Below are positions 35,556-42,917 of a stretch of 64,000 nucleotides of DNA, in pieces (within the stretch, counting starts at the first letter, position 1; each line of letters starts with the position of its first letter). The stretch comes from an uncultured Gammaproteobacteria bacterium (GTDB lineage Bacteria > Pseudomonadota > Gammaproteobacteria > Eutrophobiales > Eutrophobiaceae). The notes beneath the pieces are model-generated. The model was not told the origin of the DNA, made no database searches, and saw only the letters and a program-made list of their open reading frames with translations. Location: positions 1,426,001-1,490,000 of the forward strand of contig OY282354.1 in NCBI GenBank assembly GCA_958295485.1, given 5' to 3'. Position numbers and translations under genes: made by a program.

Positions 35556-35828
35556 ATGCGGGCTAAAGTCGAAGTCGTATATGGCGGGGCCGGCGAAGTA
35601 CGGATTATTGAGCAGGAAGTAAGAAAGGGCGCCACGATTAGAGAAGCAATAGAACAATCAGGGATTTTGGCAATGTACCCGGAAATCAACCTCAATGAAA
35701 ACAAGGTGGGGATATTCAGCAAGCAAAGGGAACTGCAAGACGTCGTGCAGGCCGGCGATCGCATCGAGATTTACCGGCCACTGCTAATTGATCCCAAAGC
35801 GGCGCGCCGGTTGCGCGCGAAAAAATAA
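35556..35828 (+). CDS. rnfH: RnfH family protein
   Basis: Small ubiquitin-like-fold protein (UPF0125). MRAKVEVVYGGAGEVRIIEQEV ... LNENKVGIFSKQRELQDVVQAGDRIEIYRPLLIDPKAARRLRA is the standard sequence, with the RIEIYRPL block near the C-terminus. 90 residues from ATG 35556; an upstream ATG at 35529 overlaps the transporter. In many gammaproteobacteria it lies next to smpB and ratA, consistent with this neighbourhood. Function is poorly known. Confidence 0.9.
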   Translation: MRAKVEVVYGGAGEVRIIEQEVRKGATIREAIEQSGILAMYPEINLNENKVGIFSKQRELQDVVQAGDRIEIYRPLLIDPKAARRLRAKK

Positions 35829-35843
35829 TCAACCGCCCCAGCC

Positions 35844-36863
35844 GTGTCATTATTAAACGTTAACCTGCATTCCACTCCCGCATACAAGCTGTTTTTACTG
35901 TTCACGTGTTTATTCATCCTCGCAGTCGCGGTGGGCCTGGTTTCACTTGCCAGCGGGCCGGCAACTGTATCGATGCGCGAGGTCGTCGATATCCTGCTCG
36001 CTCAACCGGAAGGGATAAACTCACAGATCGTTTTGGAATTCCGCTTGCCCCGGGTGGTTTCCGGTTTCATCGTCGGCGGAATGCTCGCGCTGGCGGGCGC
36101 ATTGATGCAGGTATTATTACGCAACCCGCTGGCTGAACCTTATATCCTGGGTATATCCGGTGGTTCATCCGCGTTCGCGCTGCTTGCGATCAGCGCCGGT
36201 CTTGCCGGCGCATGGATTACCTTGAGCGCCTGTTCCGGCGCCTTGCTGACCATGTTCATGGTATTTGCATTTTCACGTTCCGCCGCTGGCTGGAACCCCC
36301 TGAGAGTACTCTTGACGGGCGTCGTCATTGCGGCAGGTTGGGGCGCGCTGATCAGTTTTCTCCTGGCCATCAGTCCGTCTGCCATGATCCACGGCATGTT
36401 GTTCTGGCTGATGGGCGACCTGGGTTTCAGTCAATTCAACCAGTGGTATCTTTTCCTGTTAATCCTGGCGGTAATCCTGGCGATGATTTTTTCCAGGGCA
36501 TTGAATTTATTGGCGGTTGGCGACTTGCAGGCGGCGTCGCTGGGCGTTTCCGTCAACTGGTTGCGAATATTCATCTATTTTTTAGCGTCCGTATTGACGG
36601 CGGCGGCTGTCATGCAAGCGGGGAGTATCGGTTTTATCGGGTTGATTATCCCCCATGCAGTAAGACTGCTAATCGGCAATGATAATCGATTGCTGCTGCC
36701 GGTGTCAGTATTGTCGGGAGGCATATTACTGGTGTTTGCCGACCTGCTGGCCCGGACCTTATTGGCCCCTCGGCAACTGCCCGTTGGTGTCTTGACGGCA
36801 ATGATCGGGGCGCCTGTTTTTCTCATATTACTGCAATCAACATCGGCAAAACAGAAGCCATGA
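35844..36863 (+). CDS. btuC: FecCD/BtuC-type ABC transporter permease
   Basis: Inner-membrane permease of a vitamin B12 or siderophore importer. Around ten hydrophobic segments; family motifs LEFRLPRVVSGFIVGGMLALAGALMQVLLRNPLAEPYILGISGGS and GSIGFIGLIIPHAVRLLIGNDNRLLLP (the coupling region). 339 residues, GTG start. Overlaps the ATPase gene by ATGA. The B12 reading rests on nearby btuF, a cobalamin riboswitch, btuB and cobO; heme or siderophore transport is the alternative. Confidence 0.8.
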   Translation: MSLLNVNLHSTPAYKLFLLFTCLFILAVAVGLVSLASGPATVSMREVVDILLAQPEGINSQIVLEFRLPRVVSGFIVGGMLALAGALMQVLLRNPLAEPYILGISGGSSAFALLAISAGLAGAWITLSACSGALLTMFMVFAFSRSAAGWNPLRVLLTGVVIAAGWGALISFLLAISPSAMIHGMLFWLMGDLGFSQFNQWYLFLLILAVILAMIFSRALNLLAVGDLQAASLGVSVNWLRIFIYFLASVLTAAAVMQAGSIGFIGLIIPHAVRLLIGNDNRLLLPVSVLSGGILLVFADLLARTLLAPRQLPVGVLTAMIGAPVFLILLQSTSAKQKP

Positions 36864-37627
36864 CGCGGTTGAGCGCGCAAGGATTAACCGTCCGGGTCGG
36901 GCAATCTGTGATTTGCAGGGATTTCGACCTGGAAATCAAGTCTGGAGAGCGCTGGGGGCTGTTAGGCGGGAACGGCGTCGGCAAAACAACGTTGCTGCAC
37001 ACCCTGGCTGGCTTGAGAAAACCGGTTAATGGCCGAATAATGCTGGATGAAATCGACTTGAACCGTTACCGGCGTTTGCCCCTGGCCAGAAAAGTCGGCG
37101 TATTGTTTCAGGATAGTCGAGATACGTTCCCATCGACTGTGAAAGAAACTGTATTGACGGGAAGATACCCATATCATTCATTTTGGTCCCCGGGGCAACA
37201 CGAAGACATTGATTTGGCGGATACGGCGTTGGAACAATTAAAACTGCTTACAATGCAAAATCGACAGGTGGATACTTTATCGGGAGGAGAGCGGCGCAGG
37301 TTGGCTATCGCCACCTTGTTTCTGCAAGACCCAAAGATATGGTTATTGGATGAACCGACCAATCATCTTGACCTGCGCCACCAGATTCAAGCGCTCGACT
37401 TGATAACTCAACGGGTCAAGGACAGGGATGGGACATTATTGATGGTTTTGCATGACGTTAATCTAATCAATCGTTATTGCAGCCATGCGATATTAATGCT
37501 GGGGCGGAACCAGACCACAAGCGGCCTGGCTTCAACGGTAATCAACAAAGAAAACCTGGAAACGTTATATCAGCATCCGATTAACGAGGTGACAACCGGG
37601 AAGAAAAACCTGTATTTCCCCGCGTGA
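36860..37627 (+). CDS. btuD: BtuD/FecE-type ABC transporter ATP-binding protein
   Basis: Cytoplasmic ATPase of the importer. Walker A GGNGVGKTT (residues 35-43), signature LSGGERRRLAIA, Walker B LLDEPTNHLD and H-loop LHDVN are all intact. 255 residues. Translationally coupled to btuC through ATGA at 36860. Together with BtuC and the unlinked BtuF it forms a complete importer. Confidence 0.82.
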   Translation: MTRLSAQGLTVRVGQSVICRDFDLEIKSGERWGLLGGNGVGKTTLLHTLAGLRKPVNGRIMLDEIDLNRYRRLPLARKVGVLFQDSRDTFPSTVKETVLTGRYPYHSFWSPGQHEDIDLADTALEQLKLLTMQNRQVDTLSGGERRRLAIATLFLQDPKIWLLDEPTNHLDLRHQIQALDLITQRVKDRDGTLLMVLHDVNLINRYCSHAILMLGRNQTTSGLASTVINKENLETLYQHPINEVTTGKKNLYFPA

Positions 37628-37745
37628 CCCCGGACGACCTGGCCCCGGGGAAAGTTCAGGACGTCTTCGTCCAACACCTTAGCGTTCCCCGGACGACGCA
37701 GCCCCGGCAAGGAAAGTTCAGGAGGCCGACGCGCCCAGCGCGGCC

Positions 37746-37763
37746 GTTAATGAGATATGCGGG
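37746..37763. repeat. Solo right end of the inverted-repeat family between btuD and bamE
   Basis: gttaatgagatatgcggg matches the right-end consensus. The rest of the 144-nt convergent gap (37628-37771) holds two imperfect direct repeats of about 35 nt (ccccggacgac ... ggaaagttcagga at about 37627 and 37688) and GC-rich hairpins that may terminate btuD, without a T run. Confidence 0.5.
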
Positions 37764-37771
37764 ATGAAGAA

Positions 37772-38350
37772 TCAAGGCGCAGACTGCCCCTGATCGACTT
37801 TCGTACCTGCTTCAACGGTTTCTTCGTCGTTCTTTTCTTCCCCTGCTTCAACGGTTTCTTCGTCGTTCTCTTCTTCCCCTGCTTCAGGTATTTCGTCATC
37901 ATCATCACCGATAAATGGCAATGCGTTGAACATTTTGCCGAAAAACCCCCGGTCTTTCTTTTTTCTCAAGGGAACCTCGATGGTTGTGGAAGGGGTATTC
38001 AGTATTTCATCAGGTCTTTCCAGGCCGGGAACCACGTCCCCGTCAATATAAGCCAGCTTTTCATCATTAAAATACAGTGTAATATGACGTTGCTTTGGTT
38101 GGCGACCGCCCTTGGCAAAGGTGTATATGTACTCCCAGCGGTTTGTATGGAACGGGTCGATTAACGAGGGCGTCCCCATGATGAATTTTACCTGGTTCTT
38201 ATCCATTCCGGGTTCCAGCCTGGACAGCATCTCCTGTTCAACAATGCTTCCCTGCTGGACGTCGATTCGATACACCCCCGGCAGTTTATATCTGCCCTCG
38301 GAACCACAGGCTGCCAGGAGGATTGCGATGGCCGGTAAAAGAAATTTCAT
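37772..38350 (-). CDS. bamE: Outer membrane assembly lipoprotein BamE
   Basis: Lipoprotein of the BAM complex. Start ATG 38350 gives MKFLLPAIAILLAACGS with a lipobox ending at C15, then YRIDVQQGSIVEQEMLSRLEPGMDKNQVKFIMGTPSLIDPFHTNRWEYIYTF, the SmpA/OmlA domain. 192 residues, longer than usual because of an acidic C-terminal tail built from 12-residue units (AGEEENDEETVE, AGEEKNDEETVE) encoded by 36-bp tandem repeats at 37806-37889. Divergent from fur as in many gammaproteobacteria. Confidence 0.93.
   Translation of the reverse strand: MKFLLPAIAILLAACGSEGRYKLPGVYRIDVQQGSIVEQEMLSRLEPGMDKNQVKFIMGTPSLIDPFHTNRWEYIYTFAKGGRQPKQRHITLYFNDEKLAYIDGDVVPGLERPDEILNTPSTTIEVPLRKKKDRGFFGKMFNALPFIGDDDDEIPEAGEEENDEETVEAGEEKNDEETVEAGTKVDQGQSAP
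37806..37889 (-). repeat. 36-bp tandem repeats coding the BamE tail
   Basis: The unit cctgcttcaacggtttcttc and following starts at 37806, 37842 and, partly, 37878. The first two copies differ at one position only. The period is a multiple of three, so copy-number changes keep frame and alter the length of the acidic tail. Confidence 0.85.
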
Positions 38351-38493
38351 TGCGCGCACGTGATGTAAGTAAACCCTTCCCATTATAAACAATATCCTGG
38401 CAATATACACCTGTGTCCAACCTCAATCAGGGCTGTTTCAAAGTCGGGTCAAACTCACAGCAGGGACAGGTTCTGTGGTTGCCCTGTGCCGGG

Positions 38494-38571
38494 CGTTGTG
38501 ATGTTTCATCAGGGCAGGCGCAACAAAAATCCGGCGCGATCATCGCATCCATTGGTGAGATATGCACGCTG
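38494..38571. repeat. Inverted-repeat element D upstream of fur
   Basis: A short copy of the family: left end tgatgtttcatcagggc (about 38499-38515) and right end ccattggtgagatatgcac (38549-38567). Its inner part gcgcgatcatcgcatccat (about 38535) is nearly identical to the same position of element C (gcgcgatcatcgcattccc at 49681). It lies about 100 nt before the fur start in the divergent bamE-fur region, together with TTGACG at 38618 as a possible -35. Confidence 0.65.
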
Positions 38572-38667
38572 TGGGCGCTATGAAGACTTGTGCGACCTCG
38601 AGTGGAATATTATATACTTGACGTTATGGCGATGTTCTAATCCACTTGCATATTTTATAAATACCAT

Positions 38668-39069
38668 ATGGAAAGTAAGCACCTGAAAAAAGCGGGGTTA
38701 AAAGCAACGTTGCCCCGGCTGCGAATATTGGAGATCCTCGAATCATTAAGCGAGAAGCACGTGAGCGCCGAGGATGTCTATAAAGCATTGCTCGAGGCCG
38801 GGGAAGACGTCGGCCTGGCCACCGTCTATCGGGTCCTGACGCAATTCGAGAGCGCCGGATTGGTTATTCGTCATCACTTCGATTCGGGTCATTCCGTCTT
38901 TGAATTAGACCGTGGCGGACACCATGACCACATGGTTTGCACCAAGACCGGTAAAGTCATCGAATTCGAAAATGAGGAAATTGAAGAGCTGCAAAAACAG
39001 ATAGCGGAACAGCATGGATACGAACTGGAGGGCCACACCTTGGTTCTCTACGTTAAGCCCAAAGAATAA
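38668..39069 (+). CDS. fur: Ferric uptake regulator Fur
   Basis: Iron-responsive DNA-binding repressor. Winged helix LKATLPRLRILEILESLSEKHVSAEDVYKALLEAGEDVGLATVYRVLTQFESAGLV, then the metal-binding HHFDSGHSVFELDRGGHHDHMVCTKTGKVIEFENEEIEELQ with regulatory-site histidines. 133 residues. It has the first CxxC-type position (MVCTKTG has a single Cys), so the structural zinc site is incomplete. Divergent from bamE; recN lies beyond the B12 genes. Confidence 0.96.
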   Translation: MESKHLKKAGLKATLPRLRILEILESLSEKHVSAEDVYKALLEAGEDVGLATVYRVLTQFESAGLVIRHHFDSGHSVFELDRGGHHDHMVCTKTGKVIEFENEEIEELQKQIAEQHGYELEGHTLVLYVKPKE

Positions 39070-39077
39070 TCAATCTT

Positions 39078-39165
39078 CCTCCTGGTTCTCCCCTCAGGGG
39101 AGAGGGTTGAGCAGGGGGGCGCGAATGTCGAATTTTCCCTCTCGCCCTCAAGGAGGAGAGGCGGG
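39078..39165. repeat. Imperfect inverted repeat between fur and btuF
   Basis: cctcctggttctcccctcag and gagagggttgagc on the left face ccctctcgccctcaaggagg on the right. It spans the convergent gap between fur and btuF and covers the last codons of btuF (the terminal PASPP). Similar in base content to the repeat at 17845-17960. It may work as a bidirectional transcription stop. Confidence 0.5.
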
Positions 39166-40047
39166 TTTGTTTCTTGCTTTTTCCAGGGCTTCGCACAGCT
39201 GCCGCGTCCCTGATAATATCCGGGTGGTGTAGCGCTGGATAACGTCAGGATTGATAAAAAACAGGTTGCCGTGCCTGACTGCTTTAAGAAAAGACCATTG
39301 CTTCCAGTCCTCCAGCCAGTCCGGCCTTGCCTCACCCATCCCGCTGGCGATGATAACGTCCGGGTCCCTGGTCAAAACGGCTTCTTTACTTACTTGCGGG
39401 GTAAGCGCATCAAGGTCTGCGAACACGTTTTTACCGCCACAAAGTTGAATCGCGTTACCGATAACCTGCTCACTCGTAGCCGTCATCAGCGGGTTATGCC
39501 ATACCTGGTAAAAAACCGCTATTTTCTCCAACCCTGAATATCGATCTCTCAACAGGGAAAGTTCATCGGCAAAGGCTTGCGCGAAAGTTTTCGCTTCATC
39601 TTCCCGACCGGCAAGAATGCCGAACCGGGCAATATCCTTCGCCACGTCTTCAAGACGCCTGGGTTCATTGACGTAGATAGTGAGTCCAAATTCCCCCAGT
39701 CTCTCCACCTGGTGGAGTTGGTTGCCTTCTTTCCAGGCGATGACAAGGTCGGGTTGCAGGGCTAAAATCAACTCGATATCGAAATTGCTATAAGCGCCGA
39801 CGGATAAAATGGCTTTCGCCTCTTCGGGATAATCACTATAGCTGACCGCGCCCACGATGAGGTGTCCGACGCCGGCTGAAAACAGGTTTTCAGTGATGTG
39901 CGGCGAGAGGCTGATGATCCTCTCGGCCGGCTTTTCCAGCTTAACCGTCCTGCCGATGTCATCAACCACTTCAATCGTCTTTGCGGCTATCGGGAATATC
40001 AGGAAAGAAATGACAGCAAGCAGGACATATCGGTTTATATTTCTCAT
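39148..40047 (-). CDS. btuF: Periplasmic vitamin B12-binding protein BtuF
   Basis: Solute-binding protein of the cobalamin ABC importer. Start ATG 40047 gives a signal peptide (MRNINRYVLLAVISFLIFPIAAK), then the mature protein with VVDDIGRTVKLEKPAERIISLSPHITENLFSAGVGHLIVGAVSYSDYPEEA, a Peripla_BP_2 pattern, and VWHNPLMTATSEQVIGNAIQLCGGKNVFADL. About 299 residues. The frame is open to 40107, but that part overlaps the riboswitch on the other strand. Divergent from the B12-regulated btuB. The 3' end runs into an inverted repeat. Confidence 0.88.
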   Translation of the reverse strand: MRNINRYVLLAVISFLIFPIAAKTIEVVDDIGRTVKLEKPAERIISLSPHITENLFSAGVGHLIVGAVSYSDYPEEAKAILSVGAYSNFDIELILALQPDLVIAWKEGNQLHQVERLGEFGLTIYVNEPRRLEDVAKDIARFGILAGREDEAKTFAQAFADELSLLRDRYSGLEKIAVFYQVWHNPLMTATSEQVIGNAIQLCGGKNVFADLDALTPQVSKEAVLTRDPDVIIASGMGEARPDWLEDWKQWSFLKAVRHGNLFFINPDVIQRYTTRILSGTRQLCEALEKARNKPASPP

Positions 40048-40097
40048 TTTTTTATTGTATATCCAGGAGATGTCATCTACAATTCGACGCTGTATGC

Positions 40098-40290
40098 AGG
40101 TTTCCATCCGGTGAGTTTGCCGGATGGATTAACGGGAAGTCTGGTGAGTTTTTTACAAACGATTCCAGCGCTGCCCCCGCAACGGTGATCAGCATAATTC
40201 CGAACAATACCACTGTGCTTCGCATGGGAAGGTGTTCGGAACCCTGACTGGGTTACAGTCAGTGCTGTCAGTCCGGAGACCGGCCTGGAT
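40098..40290 (+). promoter_or_regulatory. Cobalamin riboswitch
   Basis: Conserved blocks in order: aggtttccatccgg, ggattaacgggaagtctggtg, ccagcgctgcccccgcaacgg, gggaaggtg and the B12 box gtcagtccggagaccggcc (40267-40285). It binds adenosylcobalamin and shuts down the downstream gene. A hairpin with T5 follows at 40299, so control is probably by transcription termination in front of btuB. Confidence 0.95.
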
Positions 40291-40298
40291 ACATGAGT

Positions 40299-40318
40299 CC
40301 GGGCTTGTCCCGGTTTTT
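40299..40318 (+). terminator. Expression-platform terminator of the cobalamin riboswitch
   Basis: ccggg cttgt cccgg followed by five T, directly after the B12 box. Formation of this hairpin when cobalamin is bound would stop transcription 105 nt before the btuB start. Confidence 0.75.
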
Positions 40319-40423
40319 GAGTAATATGTTGCGGAGGGCAATATAGAGCATTTCCATCAGCTTTATTTCCCCTCTTCGCTACTACGTGAATTCGTTCGCA
40401 CGAAATTCTACTGGAGTGAAGAA

Positions 40424-42262
40424 ATGAAAAATACTATCTGTTTTACGCTGCTCGCCGGCGTCTCCCTTTATTCGGCCGTTTCCCCGGCTGCTCCCTTGAC
40501 TGTTTCGCCTGAAGAAATCGTTGTTACCGGGACGCGTACCCCGATAGCGGTGGCCAAATTACCCGCTTCCGCCATGGCGCTCAACCGGGAGGACATCGAG
40601 GAGCTACAGGTGAATTCCCTGCCTGAATTACTGGCGGGCGTCGTCGGTGTTGACGTAGCAACCAGCGGTGGTTATGGAAAAGTCACAGGTGTCCGTATGC
40701 GAGGCTCCGAATCCGACCACCTGTTGGTATTGATCGATGGCGTCAGGATTGGTTCGGCGACGGTGGGACTGGCCGCTTTCGAGCATTTGCCCCTTTCCCA
40801 GGTGGACCGAATCGAGATTGTCCGCGGCCCGCGTTCCAGTCTTTGGGGGTCGGAAGCCATTGGTGGCGTCATTCATATATTTACCCGCAAAGGCTCGGGT
40901 GATGAACCTCGTTACACTTTAGACGCGGGCGGCGGTTCGTTCGATACCTTCGAGGTGACCGGCGGCGTCAGCGGCGCATATGAAGACTTCAATTACAGCG
41001 CGGCTGTTTCCCGGTTTGACTCCGGGGGGATTGACGCCAGGCAACCTGTTCCCGGCTTCTTCGGGGTTGACCAACCGGATCGTGATGGTTATGACAATGT
41101 TTCCGCGCACTTTCGGGGAGGCTACAGTCTGGGTGAAATGGGGGAGATCGATGCCTTCGTCCTGAGGGCATGGGGAACCACCGAGTTTGATGGAAACTTT
41201 CAGGATGAGGGCGATTTTGTTCAACAGGTAGCGGGGGGTTCACTGTCGTTGCGGCCTGCCGACAACTGGCGGACGGCGCTGCACTTGAGTGAAGCCCGTG
41301 ATGAGTCAGAGAACTTCGCTCCCGATGGTAGTTTCGCCTCGCGTTTTGATACCAGGAGCCGGCAGTTGTCCTGGCAAAACGACGTGTCCCTGCTTGATGA
41401 TCACCAGCTCACTTTCGGCGTGGACTATCGGGATGATAAGGTTGACAGTTCTACGGAATATGACCAGTCCACAAGAGATAATTCAGGTATATTCGGACAA
41501 TACAGCACGGAATTTCATGGTCACCAGTTAGTTGCCTCGGCGCGCTGGGATGACTATGAAACGTTCGGCAGTAAAACTACCGGCGGAGTCGGCTGGAGCT
41601 ATGCCTGGCGTGACTGGTTGCGATTATATGCCTCTTACGGCACAGCCTACAGGATACCGACTTTCAACGAGTTATTTTGGCCCGGTTTCGGCAACCCGGA
41701 GTTAGGCCCGGAGACGGCGGTCTCCTATGAGGCGGGCCTGGAGGGGCAACATGATTGGTTCGGCTGGAGCATTCGGGCGTATCGCACCGATGTAGAGGAT
41801 ATGATTGTCACCGTCCTGGAAGATCCGGCCACCTTTACTTACACGCTGGAGAATATGAACGAGACCAGGATAACAGGGGTGGAAGGCGAGCTCTCAGCCC
41901 AATGGAGAGACTGGAATGCCTCATTGGGCATTGAATATCTTGACCCGGAAGATAAAATGTCAGGAAATCGCCTGGCGCGCCGGGCGAAGCAAAAATTATC
42001 CTTTGATTTAACGCGGAACGTGGACCGGCTTTCATTTGGAGGCCGCCTGTTTGCCAAGGGAAACAGTTTCGATGACGCAGGAAACCGGATCAAGATCAAC
42101 GGCTTCGTCACGGTCGATTTATTCGGGAAGTATCGTTTTAACGACCAGGTGACGTTGCGGGCGAAGGTGGCAAACCTGCTGGACAAGGAGTATCAAACCG
42201 CCGATACTTACAACTCATTTGACCGGAATTTCTTTATATCAATCCATTACAGAAGCCGATAA
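40424..42262 (+). CDS. btuB: Vitamin B12 TonB-dependent outer-membrane receptor BtuB
   Basis: Outer-membrane cobalamin channel. Signal peptide MKNTICFTLLAGVSLYSAVSPAAP, TonB box EEIVVTGTRTPIAV, plug domain (SLPELLAGVVGVDVATSGGYGKVTGVRMRGSESDHLLVLIDGVRIGSATVG ... VDRIEIVRGPRSSLWGSEAIGGVIHIFT), then a beta-barrel ending in NFFISIHYRSR. 612 residues, the BtuB size class. Controlled by the riboswitch 130 nt upstream. TGGAGTGAAGAA precedes the ATG. cobO follows at 19 nt. Confidence 0.93.
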   Translation: MKNTICFTLLAGVSLYSAVSPAAPLTVSPEEIVVTGTRTPIAVAKLPASAMALNREDIEELQVNSLPELLAGVVGVDVATSGGYGKVTGVRMRGSESDHLLVLIDGVRIGSATVGLAAFEHLPLSQVDRIEIVRGPRSSLWGSEAIGGVIHIFTRKGSGDEPRYTLDAGGGSFDTFEVTGGVSGAYEDFNYSAAVSRFDSGGIDARQPVPGFFGVDQPDRDGYDNVSAHFRGGYSLGEMGEIDAFVLRAWGTTEFDGNFQDEGDFVQQVAGGSLSLRPADNWRTALHLSEARDESENFAPDGSFASRFDTRSRQLSWQNDVSLLDDHQLTFGVDYRDDKVDSSTEYDQSTRDNSGIFGQYSTEFHGHQLVASARWDDYETFGSKTTGGVGWSYAWRDWLRLYASYGTAYRIPTFNELFWPGFGNPELGPETAVSYEAGLEGQHDWFGWSIRAYRTDVEDMIVTVLEDPATFTYTLENMNETRITGVEGELSAQWRDWNASLGIEYLDPEDKMSGNRLARRAKQKLSFDLTRNVDRLSFGGRLFAKGNSFDDAGNRIKINGFVTVDLFGKYRFNDQVTLRAKVANLLDKEYQTADTYNSFDRNFFISIHYRSR

Positions 42263-42281
42263 TCGGCGATAAGGCAGAGAC

Positions 42282-42890
42282 ATGACTGAGAAAGAAGCCA
42301 GCGCCGCTGAACACAAGATAAAAATGCAAAAGCAACAGCGGGAAATTCGCGCGCGGATTGCCAGCGCAAAGACGCGGCGCGGCGTCATTATTTACCTGTA
42401 TGGCAACGGCAAGGGCAAGAGCAGTTCCGCCTTCGGCACCCTGGCAAGGAGCCTGGGTCACGGCAAGCAAGGCGCCGTCATCCAATTCATCAAGGGCAAA
42501 TGGAAAACCGGGGAACAGGAGTTTTTCAAGAAACTGGGAAACGTGGAATATCACGTGATGGGAACGGGGTTTACCTGGGATACCCAGGACCGGGAGAAGG
42601 ATACCGCCGCCGCCGAGAGGGCCTGGGAAAAGGCAGTTCCCCTGCTCAAGGACCCTGGGTTCGATATTATTTTATTGGACGAGATAACCTACATGCTCAA
42701 ATATGATTATCTCCCCGTCAGGAAAGTCACCGATGCCTTGCTCTCCCGACCTGAAAAACAGAATGTCATCGTCACGGGTCGGGATGCGATACCGGGACTG
42801 CTTGAAATTGCCGACACCATCAGCGAAGTAAAAGAAATCAAACATGCCTTTAACCAAGGGGTCAAGGCGCAAAAGGGCATCGAGTTTTAG
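42282..42890 (+). CDS. cobO: Corrinoid adenosyltransferase (CobO/BtuR type)
   Basis: Transfers the 5'-deoxyadenosyl group of ATP to cob(I)alamin in the cytoplasm, making the active coenzyme. P-loop GNGKGKSS at residues 41-48, then GHGKQGAVIQFIKGKW, FDIILLDEITYMLKYDYL and VIVTGRDA. 202 residues. Co-directional with btuB and probably under the same riboswitch, so uptake and activation are regulated together. Its end converges with recN. Confidence 0.95.
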   Translation: MTEKEASAAEHKIKMQKQQREIRARIASAKTRRGVIIYLYGNGKGKSSSAFGTLARSLGHGKQGAVIQFIKGKWKTGEQEFFKKLGNVEYHVMGTGFTWDTQDREKDTAAAERAWEKAVPLLKDPGFDIILLDEITYMLKYDYLPVRKVTDALLSRPEKQNVIVTGRDAIPGLLEIADTISEVKEIKHAFNQGVKAQKGIEF

Positions 42891-42917
42891 CCGGCGTCCC
42901 CGGGTGGGAAATGCGGG

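Noticed and set aside
35844..37627. Heme or siderophore importer
   Set aside because: Not excluded by the sequence, but the surrounding btuF, btuB, riboswitch and cobO make cobalamin more likely.
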